A DNA stretch of 64,000 nt, from contig NW_024104284.1 in assembly GCF_003945595.2 (NCBI RefSeq), forward strand, positions 1,921,377 through 1,985,376, given 5' to 3'. This document shows, in pieces, positions 1-11,700 of the stretch. This DNA comes from Pipra filicauda. Lineage: Eukaryota > Chordata > Aves > Passeriformes > Pipridae. A model generated the notes under the pieces. It ran no database searches. It saw only the letters and a program-made list of their open reading frames with translations, and had not been told where the DNA came from. Position 1 is the stretch's first letter. The number at the start of each line of letters is the position of its first letter. A program made the position numbers and the translations under genes.

Positions 1-1125
1 TGCAGCCCTGATGTTTGTATTGCACTGACAGAAAAACTTCTAGATGACAAATTTAAAGCCTTTATCCCTTGGATCCAGGCCCATGTAAGAAAAAGTGTCT
101 TTAATCCATAAACACCACCTCTGGAGCTGCAGAATATCTATCATTAAAAAGCCATTCAGACCAGCTTGCAGGCTGCACTGGAACAGAGAAACATTTCCTG
201 GGGTTCCCCTCTCCACCAGAATTAAGATCCTTTTAGCACTGGATATCTGAAAGAAAGTGTAGCCCCACTGCTCTCTTCTATCTGGGATACAGGAAAACTA
301 ATGGAGGTACTAAACAGCATGAAGCTGTCAGTGCTCTCAGCACAGAACTCCTCTTGGAGGAAAAAAAAGTTCTTTCATTCTAGTCTTCAAGGTTAACAGT
401 TTTGATCATCAGAAAGGACACAGTATGGTTCTACATTTACACCTTGGGAAATGTTCAAACTTTGAATTCTGAAAAGTTTTCTGTTAATATTAAATGCACA
501 GGTGTATAAAAATGCAAGAAGTATATAGAGAAAGGTTGTAGAAGAGAGGAAGGCTACTGGTGGGTACCATGGGGTAGTCTGTGCAGTCTAAGACACAGCC
601 TGTGTCTTACTGTGTCCTGATGGGCAGGGTCTCCTACAAGCAGATACAGTAGGTCTGCCCATCACAGACAGGGTGGACACACCTAATCTTGTCCTAAACT
701 TAATCTAAGAATGATGAAGATTCTTCAGAGAAAGCCAATGATAGATGATCCATGTGTACAGCTGGCTGCCAGCCTCTGAAAAGTCATGTTCGGTTCATAT
801 CCAGATGACTCCCAACTCCACTCTTCTGCATTCCCCTCGATTTTAATTTTCTTTATATAGCAACATTACATAGTTTTAACCAAAGGTTTTGTGTTCTGAG
901 ACCATGGACACTGAAGGGGTTTTGTGAGAAAGTGAAGTTTATTTCCTGACCTCCTCTGGATTAATAGTATGAAAGCTTTGAATTCCAGTAACATGACAGA
1001 AGTGATTATCCACTGGGATCATTTCGTATTAAACCATTTCCAGGATGTGAAGTTCCCAAATAAATACCATATGAAGGATTGGATGTACTCTACCATAGTT
1101 TCAGTAATTATTAGTAGTTTAGAGG
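1..1125. other. KCNB2 intron, unique AT-rich sequence
   Basis: I see no coding exon, RNA gene or recognisable repeat family in this stretch. It is assigned to a KCNB2 intron by inference only, because the downstream exon starts in the middle of the gene. The one structure that stands out is a 10-bp inverted repeat with a single-base centre at 589-609, listed separately. Short open frames around 969-1346 have no recognisable domain and run into the GC-rich block that follows. Confidence 0.6.
589..609. repeat. Near-perfect palindrome, 10-bp arms
   Basis: The arms TAAGACACAG (589-598) and CTGTGTCTTA (600-609) are exact reverse complements separated by one C. No function is known to me. It could be a chance palindrome or a dimeric factor site. 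Confidence 0.7.
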
Positions 1126-1500
1126 TTCTTGTCAGGGCAGTGCAAGTCAGCAGGGCAGGGCCTGGCAGCTCATCCCGTCTTGCCCCATCCAGGAGCAAGG
1201 AGGCACAGGGGCAGCTCCAGATATCAGCCACCTCCCTGGGCATGCTGTCAGGACAAGGTCTTGCTGGGCTGTGGGCCCATGGGTGGGTCTGGCTCAGCAG
1301 AGCCTATGGCAGTGCTGTGGGGACCTGGAGCCCATTCCTGCTGTAGCAGCACTGGGGCAGGGCTGATGGTCCCAGTAGGCTGACATGGGGTCCTGTGCCC
1401 TGGGCAGGGTGGGGGGAGCCCTGGGAGCTGACATAGGCTCCTGGGTCATAGCCAGGGGGGTCTTGGGGAGGCTGAGCAGGGATGTGCAAGGCTGGCAGTG
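1126..1500. repeat. GC-rich block, unidentified (possible old repeat)
   Basis: Composition changes sharply from AT-rich flanks to G/C-rich sequence with many CTGGG, CCCAG and GGGGCAG-like words and few CpGs. Several overlapping open frames cross it on both strands, as expected of GC-rich DNA that happens to lack stops, and none encodes a motif I recognise. It may be an old inserted element (LTR or unclassified repeat) or a GC-rich intronic enhancer. I cannot assign a family. Confidence 0.35.
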
Positions 1501-4500
1501 CCTCATGGCCTCAACAGTTTTATTCAGCCTCTCTGATAAGGAAGAAAGTATGAAACTGCCAGAACCTGAAGTAAGCAGAGAAATTTTCCTGTAGAACTTA
1601 AGACGAGAGGAGCCAAAAGCAATGCACTTCTTTAGCAATTCTAAAATTTAAGAAATCTGTATCAAGTTGTGTTTTGCACACCCATGAATACTGAGCAGAC
1701 ACACCACTGGTTGTGTGCAAGACAAAACACAGTCTCTGCATTCCCCTCTAGACCTGCCCAAAGCCCGTCTCTCTATTGCTGCTGCAGTAGAAGACAGTTC
1801 ATATTTTTCTGTGAATAAATTGTCTGTCAAGAGGCCATCAATGAAATTGTAAGCAGAAAAGCACGACATGTTGATGCACACATAAAAAAATTAATGAAGC
1901 AAGCCTCAGCTGTCATAAACACCATGATGGCATCTACACCTGTGGACAAAGGATGTAAGATGCTTTTACAACAGGAGCTTCAGAAGCAGATTTCACTGTT
2001 TGCTAGCATATAAAATGACTACAGATGCAGGACAATTACACTTTCAGACCATGTTTCTTTTGGCTGATATGAAGGCAGAGAGCTGGTGAGGAAAAGCTTT
2101 AGTTTCCTATACAACTAAACCTTAATGTGTAGGCTTGTGCAGAACTAATGAGTGCCAACAACTTTCAGAAAATTCATAGCAGAAAGTGTCTCACAAGGCA
2201 AGCTTGAAATCTGTTTTATGGGAAGGGGCTGGGTTTGTCAAAATACTTCACAGGAAAACTTCTGAAATTTTTCCTTCAGTTTTATTTTTATCAATTTGTT
2301 TTGACTCAACTCATATCTGCCTCTTTTGACTTATCATACCTGTCTCTTAAATAGCCCATAAGATTGGTGTTGCCAATTTTTGCTTTGAGAAGGAAATCAT
2401 TGACATCTTAATTTTACACAAGGTACTGGGAAAGAAAAAATGAGACTTCATGAGAGTTTAAAGTTTTGAAACAAAACCATGGGGTGTTTCATTTCAAAAT
2501 CAGATCAAGCACTTTGGTTCAGATTCTGGGTGGTGTGAAGTGCCAGCATCTCAGCATGTCCCATAGGATACAACTCAACCCTCTCATAATATCTTTATTC
2601 AAGAGAAGACCAGAAAAGCATAGTCCAGCCATTTTTTATGTCCTTGTTAGCAGCTGACTGTCACCGTGTCAGAGAATAGTTTGCAGTGAAAAATATTCCA
2701 TGCTAAAGAAAGCCCCGAACCTGGGTCTTTTTCTCTCTAACAAATGGCAAAGCTGCCAAGCTTCCAGTCTGGGTTTATTTTATCAACATTTCCAATTTCC
2801 CTTTCAGTCAAAATAAGACTGTAGGACCATCTGAGTGGATAATTATGTAACTGTGAAAGTTCAGAGCATGCTGAACAAAACAAAATATGTTTTCCCTCAT
2901 TTATGCAGACTAAACATATTGTCAAGGTTTTGAAGCAGTCAGTCCAAAATTTTCACAAAACACTGCAGTTTCCCAAGCAGCCTGTTAGTAAAAGAATTGC
3001 ACCAGAATGCTTGTCCTTTCTATAAATGCTCATCAGAGGGAAGACTTTGCTGAATACTCCCAGTGCCTAATTAATTGCAGACGTGAAAAATCATTTTGCT
3101 TACTCCAGTATTGCCAGCTGAAGGATTCTGAAATCACTGGTGAGCTGCTCATAATTATAACAATTTAAAAGTAATTATGGATCTGAGAAATCAGTTTTGG
3201 ATCCTTTTGCTTGTATTCTTTTCACATGGAGAACTCCATTCAGTTGCCTGAATATAGCTATCCAGTATAATTTGAGATGCCCAGGCAGGATATCCAGGGT
3301 GTCTGCATGAGTCTTGCAGATGTGACGTTAGAGCAGTAGAAGACCCTGTGCCCTTCTAGAGCAGTAGCTGGAGGGCAGTCAGGGTCCTGTAGGGCATCCA
3401 AAATGACACTAGATGCCTGTGTTTAGGTCACTGAGTCGTGCTCTGACTGTCACATTTCCAAGCTGTTTGTTATAGTTGTGAAGGTTAAAAGCCAGCGAAA
3501 GCTGACACTTGCATGTATTTGACTGGCATCAAAAACTGCATCTTTACACTGAATATCTTGAGATGTTTAATAATCCCTGCTGCTCAAAGCAACAGTTGCA
3601 GGACTGATAGACCCAAAAGCTGACCTTTCTGTGAAACTTTCTGTAACTATTCCTGTGGTATACCCATCACATACTTGCATCTTAATCCTTATCTTTCAAT
3701 GAGAGGACAGTCTTATGGATGTGTTTCTGAATCAGAAATTGATGTGAACAGGTTTCAAATCCAGCCTACTGGATCTTCTTCTGAACCTGCATTTTAAACA
3801 TTCGTGTCTTGTAGGTTTCATACCCAAGACAAAATCCCCTCTTTGGAATTTCAGAGCTGATGGAGTCTTTCAACTGCAATAGCAAGATGAAAGTGCTTGT
3901 ACCTCTGCAAATCGATGGTTTCTATGGGGGCCTGAGAATAAGCTTTTATACTTTCACATTCTAAAATACTATACTGTATGGATACTCATGCCTTCAAACT
4001 GTCAGCCTTTCAGATGACTCTTCACTTTTACAGTTTACATTGAATTTTATTTCAATATAAAAGAATAAAAATATCCACAATGGGTTTATGAACTCATTGA
4101 CCACAATCTTTCATTAGCCCTCTGGCATTCTGCTGACAGGAGTATGCTGGGGATGGAGATGTTTGGTGGTTTTCTCCATTATTTCTGGATGATCATTCAT
4201 GTAAAAAAAAAAAAAAATCAGTTCTTGCATTGCAGCTTTTGCATATAGCTGACTTCCAGTTCCAGAACATTTTGATGTGTAGGGAGGACAGGAGAATGAT
4301 GAGAGGGGTTCAGGATACATTTCTAGTTGTTTGTTCTGATAATTACATCTTAATTGTGCTCATGCTTTAACCAAAACTGAAATGAAAGTTCAGTCAGTGA
4401 CCAATTCTGTGCTGTGCTTCTTTTCCTTGATGACTTCTGTAATATTCTGAATGTTATGCCCTGGTGCAAGGCAGACTCCAGCTCATGTTTACTAATCAAG

Positions 4501-4649
4501 AGGCCAGTAAACTACCTTGAATTTCATTCACAGTTGAGTCAGTTACAGAACTGTTGGCTTCAACGTATCCCATTCAGTGCATATACATCTCTCTTAAAAA
4601 TTTTCTTCCAAGTTCTAGCCATCCAGCCAGCCTCTGGCTCATAAGTTTT

Positions 4650-4670
4650 AAAAAAAAAAAAAAAAAAAAA
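4650..4670. repeat. Poly(A) tract, about 21 bp
   Basis: This is an uninterrupted run of A. No retrogene or SINE body was recognised immediately 5' of it, so it is listed as simple sequence only. Confidence 0.85.
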
Positions 4671-5330
4671 GTTAGTTTTAAATCAAATTTTATTATATTG
4701 ACGTAATTAGGCTCAGAGAAGATGAAACCTTGTTAATTCTATTTTTCCTTCTCAAGTAGCTAATATAAGGTGGCATAGTCTTATCCTCAGTATATTTGAC
4801 AATCGTTATTCTTAATGCGGCGAAATTGGCCTCATTTTAAGCACTCAGGGGCTTTGCCTTTGATAAAGAGGTAAGATAATAATGATAGAAGTGATATCCC
4901 TTAAAGGATGTTTAGGAAATTCAATTAATATGGGGATAATCTTTTTTAAGGGTAAAATGTACTGCATATTCAGCTTAAGGCCTTTAGTCACAGAACTCTA
5001 ATGAACTAACATTAGCACTTCTCTAAGAAATACTTGCTTTTATCTCTTAGAAGAGAATATAGATTTTCCACTGAGCCAAGCAAGTTAGAAGTGTTAATAT
5101 CAATACAGTAACTGGGACATTTTGAATACATATTTTTTTTATTTAGTAACTGTAGATTTTTCAGTTTCATCTTTGAAATTATTAAAGTGAAAAAAGTCAT
5201 CTCAAATAAAATAGATGTTTCGTTCAGCTTAAAAAGATGTACCCTCATTGTATATTTTTTATTATTTTAAATTGTAACTTCCAAATACCAAATTAAAGCA
5301 TTTACTTAGAAAATGTCAGAAATAAAGGTT

Positions 5331-5365
5331 TTCAATTGCATGGTTACAAAACCCATGCAATTGAA
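5331..5365. repeat. Perfect inverted repeat, 13-bp arms
   Basis: The left arm TTCAATTGCATGG (5331-5343) and right arm CCATGCAATTGAA (5353-5365) are exact reverse complements around a 9-nt spacer. Both arms contain ATGCAA or its complement, similar to half an octamer (POU) site. It could be a cruciform-prone palindrome or the remnant of a small inverted-repeat element. No target-site duplication was identified. Confidence 0.75.
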
Positions 5366-8330
5366 TTAATATTTCACGAGTCTTGTTGCCGTATTTCTTG
5401 GCAAACAAGAAAACTGGGAAAGATATTTAGACACAGAAGGGTGTAGATAAATGTTTTGTGCTGTTTAGAAAAATGTGTGAACAAGTTATGTCTCCAATTT
5501 GCAATTGCAGTTATAATAGATACCTTTTAAAAACAGAGATTCATCTGCTATTGTCTGCTTCTTTGTGCATCTACACATGGGTTACTTTGTCTACCCCAAC
5601 TGTAAGATGAAGAAACTTTAAAAAAAAAAGAAAACAAATATTTGTTTCCACAATGGATTAGAGATAATCTGAGTGGGAATCTCAGACTCCGAAGCGTTCA
5701 GGTTAAGTAGGTCTTTTTGTTGCTGTTAACCGATACATTATTCTCTTTACTCATAATTTACATTATTCTAGTGCATTATTCTCAACATATACTGAGGCAC
5801 AGAGAAACACCTTTACCTTGGTATTTTACAAATCTTGTTAAGCAACAAAAAATATACTTAAGGTCTATTTTTGAGGATTTGGGGCAATTCTTTCATCTTT
5901 GACCTGGCCTGCATTGGACACACCACAATGGGTATTATTTTTTTTTTATTGCTGGCACTTGATTAGTGCAGCCCTCCTAATCTCACAGTATTTTATAAGA
6001 GAAAGAGAAGATTTAAAGCTTAAGGGTTTCAATAAGTAATGCTGGACATATAACAAAACAGCATGCAGACCTCCATCTGCCTACCCTTTCTGTGGATCTG
6101 TTTACCAAGAGGATCTTACATATTTATTATTTTAAACACTATGAATTATACCTCAGAGCTAATGCCAAACCATGACAATGTTTAGGGTGAATCACTTATT
6201 TTTATGTAGAAATAGTCTTTGTAGCTGAAAAACATCAGGCAAAAAAGTGTCTCTCTCCTAGTCTTCCCTCTCAGGAAGAATTTCACTTTCGTATCACCAC
6301 TAATTCTAATTACCTTTCACCTCTGGGCTTTTAAATGAATCATAACCTCTGGTAATAGGATGGACTGTCTGAATATGTTTGGTTCCCCAACAGCTGGTGC
6401 TAGCAGAGAGGTTTGGGGAATTTCTTGAGGAGACTAACCAGGATCGAGCAGAGGTGGAGCCAGCACAGCTCTTGGAGCAGGCTGTGCTGTGAAGAAACGT
6501 GCCTAGGCAACATGGTTCCAGCTACTCCCTGGTGTTCCCATGGCTTATTGGCCCTACCAGTCCCCTGAAATAAAGCCAAAGAGCAGCTGTGCCCAGATGA
6601 ATGCCACTCTGAAATAAGTTCAGTTATGTGAGGAAAAGTGACTGACAGTACTCAAAGCAAAGAGCAGGCTGCTTCAGTGGAAAGCATATACATGTTAAAA
6701 TTGCAAGGGAGGCAATAATAGATATTTTATCATCAGAATTAATTATTTTCCACCAAGTCCATAGTTTATTCTTTTACTTCACATAACGGCTATCCATGTT
6801 TTTCCAACACCTTAATAGTTAAAAGTGAAGCCTATGAAGTATTTCTCTTGCTTTTGTCTCCCCTCAATTCTGCTGCTAATATTTGGAAAGCATTGGACTG
6901 AGAAGTTTGCTAAATCTGTTTAAAGTTAGCCAAAATGTCACAGTCTTGTGTGCAACAACTAGACTCTCATCTTGTGCATCCTTAAAGTATAATGTAAGCT
7001 TATTGAAGTCTGGGAAAAAATTTATTTTCTGTCTTGTGTACAGTTGAACTTGAATTTAAAATGTGAGAATTTAAAAAACAGAAGAGAGTCTGTTCTTCCA
7101 TTAAAGCTATCCTGTAAACTTTCACCTATCCAATCTTTATCGCAATTTGATGGAAGCAAGCACTTGAAATAAAGATTTTACAGGATCTCTGTCATTTGAC
7201 TGATTCAACCTCTGAAGAATCACAGGTTCCTCCAAAGAAGTTGCTTCATTTTTCAGCATAATTTTCTCTCTTGCCTCATTCACCCTTCAGTAACTGTTGC
7301 TCTGAGGTAATAAATTCTTGTTGGGAAATATCCATCACTTTAGATTTCATCTGTCCAGTCTTCAGAGAGACAGTGTAATGCCATAGATCTTCCCAAATAT
7401 TGAGATATTGGTCTTGTCCTAAAAAATGTTGAGTACCTTCTACACTGTCATATGTAAGCGAATTAATGATCTGCAATAAATCTTACATGCATTCACTGTC
7501 ATTTTTCTATCAGTAATAATAGAATCAGTTTCTAAGTCCTCACTGAGTAAAGCCAAAGATCACCTTATGTGCCCTCATAACAAAGAGGGCTAAAGGACAA
7601 GGTTATGATCATCTGCTAAAAGCACAGTCCCACGGAAGAGCAGCTCCCAACTCCTGGGAATGTTGTTGGTTGGTCATGCAGAAGCTGGGATTTTGGGAGG
7701 AAATCTAGCTCAGAGGAGGGATAGTTGCTATCTCATTAATTATCAAATGTTTTAAGTACCATGGAAAAGAGGTGAGTTCTTTTGTCAAAAAATTCTTTGT
7801 TTACCTGTAATGCTAGACTAGCAATCTGCCTCACCATGGTAACAAAACCAATTCAAGGTTAAGATGGAATTGCTAACTGTTCAGAGCCATCCAGCCCTTT
7901 CTTTTAAAAGTTGGGCTATGTCTTAGTAAAGGAAGCAGCTTTTAATAAAACTACCTAACAAGAGATGGCAAAAAACTACCTACTTTTTCTTGGTAACTGA
8001 TACTGAAGAACAGAAAACAGACATAGGTGATTTCTGCTGTTGAAAATGGCTCAAGGGCACATCTCTTCATTCCTCCCATTCTGTATTCTACAAAGTCAAA
8101 TGATTCTTCTGTCAATTAAAAGAAAGGCTAATGGAGAAAGCAAGAAATCAGAGAAATACAAAGAAGATATTGAAAAATGCATTTCTCAATCCCTTCCTTC
8201 ACTTTATTTCTTTCCTCCTGCTCTTCTCCTTCTCCATCCCGACAACTTTGCATGTTACTGTTTTCCAAGAGTTTTAGATCTTAACCTCTGGTTTTTGACT
8301 GTTTTTATCATTGTATTGAAATCAGTATTG

Positions 8331-8830
8331 AATCACAGAATGGGCAGGGTTGGAAGGGACCAAGTGGGTCATCTGGTCCAATCTCCCTGCTCAAGCAGGG
8401 TCATCCTAGAGCGCATTGCACAGGATTGCTTCCAGATGGTTCTTGAATATCTCCAGTGAGAGAGACTCCACAATCTCTCTGGGCAGCCTCTTCCAGTGAG
8501 CAGTCACTCACACAGTAAAGTTTTTCCTCATATTCAGGTGGAACTTCCTGTGCATCTGTTTCTGCCTATTGATACTTGTCTTATTGCTTGGCACCACCAA
8601 GAACAGCTTGGCTCCATCCTCTTTGACACCCTCCCTTCAGACACTTACAGATGTTGATAAGGTCCCCTCTCACTCATTTCTTCTTGAGGCTGAACAGACC
8701 CAGCTCCCACAGCCTTTCCTCATAAGAGATGTGCTCCAGGCCCTTATTCATCTTTGTAGCCCTCTGCTGAACCTGATCGAGGAGCTCCATATCTCTCTTG
8801 TACTGAGGAGCCCAGAACCGGACACATACC
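8331..8830 (-). mobile_element. CR1 LINE 3' fragment, minus strand
   Basis: The + strand reads as the reverse complement of a CR1 3' end. It starts with AATCACAGAATGG next to GGTTGGAAGGGACC and GTCCAATCTCCCTGCTC, and continues through the familiar minus-strand words TTCCAGTGAGCAGTCACTC, TCCTCATATTCAGGTGGAAC, AAGGTCCCCTCTCA and GAGGCTGAACAGACCCAGC. This is the end of the CR1 ORF2 region and the short 3' UTR. The copy is heavily 5'-truncated at about 8830, as is usual for CR1, and diverged. It cannot move on its own. Exact ends need alignment to a CR1 consensus. Open frames at 8040-8459 and 8569-8847 lie wholly or partly over it and are not genes. Confidence 0.93.
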
Positions 8831-11159
8831 TTATTATCTTGCATTAAGCTCCGTATCTAATGCCTGACAGGAAGTGTTTGTTCTTGTACCCTTTCCCCAG
8901 ATAAAAAAAGCGAGTACTTGAGTGTTTGGGTTTGAAAATTTATATACATTAACTAAGCAACATCATTAGCACCCATATAAGAAGACAAGGTAAAAGAAAT
9001 GTGCTTTCTATTTCAGGTTGGAGGTGTCTGATACTCTTATTTAAATGTCTGATTGCCGGTCCTATTCTCTGTAGAGATGAGCTTTAGACATATAATTCCA
9101 TTCCACTTAAGAAGAGTTGCCAGATGTGTTTTTACACTGCTGTAGACTGAATACTTCATTTCAGTGAGGAGATTGAAGATGAAGGCTTAACCTTCACTTG
9201 GTTCTGCATTGTACGGGGAACAATGTAAAGCACAGCAATCAGACTTAACACATTTGCAATGGCTGTAATGCTGAGGAAAACATGCCTCTACCCCCTGCTT
9301 TAGCTGGCATCCTTCAATGCTAAGTTTGTTGAGGAAGTATCAGACATTTCCCTAGTCAGGGCCTATGGGAAATGAAGGCTTGAAAGCTGAAGGTGGATTG
9401 TTAATCATAGGCCAGGCACTTAGGTCTGCTCAAAAACTTTCACTGATTTAACTACACAGTTCATTGGATTAAGGCTGAACTATATCAAGGCATGCTTTTC
9501 CTCACAGGTTTTCACTGTTTTAAGTAAAGCGATTTTAAAATAAACTCTTAAATCTAACCAGTCAAAGTTTGTTTTTACAAAACAGGCTGCATCTGCCATT
9601 CCACTAACACATTCACTGTTTTTAAAATTCCCTTTGCTTTCAGCTCAAACATTTGATTTCCACATGGCACTTAGTATTTTCTTTTCTTGATATATCCTGC
9701 ATCACCACCAGACTGAATCTTGACTATTTGTTAGTTTTGAGAAAGCTGTTACATAGGCGGTGGCATACATACTTCTTCATCTAATGAACTGCAAAACAAT
9801 TACATTGTTCTGATTTTCTTTATTTTTACTGGTTTTCAGTTAAGAAATACTGATCAAATTTTAAAAGAGAAAACTAAATGGAGGTCTCATCTATCTCAGT
9901 TCAAGTTTTGTGTTGATCAAATTGCCATACTAAAGAACAAGGGCAGTGTGCCAATGTTATGAAAAGACCGTAACCGCCAAAAAAATTGCTGTTTCTTTTC
10001 TTTATTGTTGTGTCACATATCCCAGACAGACCGATAAGGACTATACTTCGGAGGAACAAAGGAGCAACAAACTCTTTTCCCAAATATTTTCATTATCTTA
10101 TTTTTTCCATCATGCCCTTTGTTCCATTTTGTTCGAAATTATTTCTTGTGCTTGTTACCCTAGGCATAAAGCTCTAAGCTTATTCATAATTTATAAATCA
10201 TATATCATCTCATTTTCATGTTGTTTAATATTATGTGAAGAGTTTGGATTAGTTCTGTCAATCCTCATTATAATGCTAAGTACAAAAATTAGGTACTATA
10301 AAAACTTCACATGCAATGAATGTAAGCCCTTTTCCTCAATCTGACAGTTGAAACTTAAATATTTGAAGCCAGTTACCATCCCGATCACATTATAACTTGC
10401 CCAGTTAAAATATATTATGCCAACTTCTTAGTGGATAACTATTGCAGTACAGTGTTACTTTAGATGGCTGTTTTTGCTGCTAGTCTCAGGAAGAGGTGAG
10501 GAGGAGAAAGAATACAGAATAAATACCCCAGGAAGAAAAGCTGCAGACAAGTTAGTTTTCATATTTTCAAATAGTCTCGATGCATAATTTTTAATATAAA
10601 CAAATCAGGCAACTTAAAAACATGTATACCTGAGAGGGTGAATAAGGGCCCTTTGTGCTCCTCATCTTAAAAATGCTTGATTGGTAAACTGTTTTATTAA
10701 TTAGTCCTTTCAGCATCTCTGCAATATAGATACAAAAGTACTTTTTTGTGTTCTGCAGAGTGGGAAGCAACAACAACGGGTGGCTTGCTGAAAAACAGAG
10801 AGGCTGTGTCAACAGGGAACAGAATAATACTTAGAGACTTTGGTTGGGGGCAGCTACTCTGTGAGATGAGCACAGTTTATATCTCATGCTGAGCTCCCAC
10901 CACTAGAAGACATTTCTCCTTCCCTCTGTGGAAGTTAACTTCACTTGGTAGGCTGGCAGACATTTTTTCTAAGAATTTTTTGTGGTGATGGTTTATATAT
11001 AGCTGATCTCCCTGCATGGAAGAGGCTGCTGGGCTGTGTCTCGGAGTGCATCACAAGGGTACTCGGGCTCTTCACATATGGATGGCCCTTTGTCCAGGCA
11101 CTTGAGTACCTGGACTAGAGCAGATGAGCTAAAAGAGGAAGGATATCTTTATAAATTTT
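8831..11159. other. KCNB2 intron, no gene seen
   Basis: This is AT-rich sequence with no recognised repeat family. A 132-codon frame at 9946-10344 encodes a Cys/Ile/Phe-rich peptide with no recognisable domain and is probably a chance frame. At about 11093-11119 there is an imperfect inverted repeat (GTCCAGG paired with CCTGGAC) just outside the proposed LTR edge. Confidence 0.5.
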
Positions 11160-11610
11160 TGCCTTAAATCAGGAGAAAAACTCACTAGGCAAATTTAGTA
11201 TATAGGCAAGATAGAGAGCAGCTCTTTTAATGGCTGCTCTCTGGCTCACAGAGTACAAAGGTGCATGCCCACATACAGAATTCTTACACTTTTATATCTT
11301 TTACTAGTTATCATATCTAATGGGGACATCCAATCCTAAGACCCCTTTTGCCCTGGTACCAGCCTCAGAAGTGCCCCACTGGAGTCCCTCCAAGGGTCTT
11401 GAGCCTTCTGTCTTCTACCATATGTCTTGTTATTCCGGTCCAGATGCACGTCCCAGTGGAATGTTCTTGAAAAGACAGTTAAAGACAGTTAAACCAAAGT
11501 TTCAGGAATGTGACACACAAACTGTGAGAAAGTAATGGTCTAAAGTGAAAGAAAGCTCCAGCTACATTAAAATCTACAAAAGCTAAAAATCTTAACATTC
11601 TAAGGCATCA
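11160..11610 (-). mobile_element. Endogenous retrovirus-like LTR, minus strand
   Basis: Read on the minus strand, a polypurine tract (complement of 11611-11623, AAAGGGGGGAA) is followed at once by a sequence beginning TGATGCCTTA, as expected at the junction of internal region and 3' LTR. Inside lie a TATA-like box (complement of about 11287-11298, GATATAAAAGTG) and, about 60 bp further, an ATTAAA poly(A) signal (complement of 11226-11231). The proposed far end at 11160 gives TG...CA termini and a weak terminal inverted repeat (TGCCTTA against TAAGGCA). This order (PPT, TG, TATA box, poly(A) signal, CA) is characteristic of a retroviral LTR. The family is probably ERVL-like, but that is inferred. 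I did not find a partner LTR, so this is a remnant without coding capacity. Confidence 0.55.
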
Positions 11611-11700
11611 GTTCCCCCCTTTAGAGACTTGACAAAACCAGTCTCTACCGCCTGTAATTAACATCGTACCAGAAAGATGACCAAGACCTACAGCATTGGT
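11611..11700 (-). mobile_element. Polypurine tract and short ERV internal remnant
   Basis: Bases 11611-11623 are the complement of a G-rich polypurine tract directly abutting the proposed LTR. The sequence to the right would be the last part of the internal region. No gag, pol or env frame is visible, and the outer limit is not defined. Confidence 0.4.

Larger units (their letters stand above)
1501..8330. other. KCNB2 intron, no gene seen
   Basis: This is AT-rich intronic DNA without recognisable exons or transposons. It holds poly(A) tracts at about 4203-4216 and 4650-4670, a perfect 13-bp inverted repeat at 5331-5365 (listed separately) and several shorter A- or T-rich runs. The open frames here are short, lack conserved motifs and look like chance frames. 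Confidence 0.55.

Noticed and set aside
969..1383. Overlapping open frames in the GC-rich block as a gene
   Set aside because: Long frames on both strands in all phases reflect a lack of AT-rich stop codons; no conserved motif.
8040..8847. Two + strand frames as host genes
   Set aside because: They lie wholly or partly over an antisense CR1 3' end.
9946..10344. 132-codon + strand frame
   Set aside because: Cys/Ile/Phe-rich with no motif; likely a chance frame in AT-rich intron.
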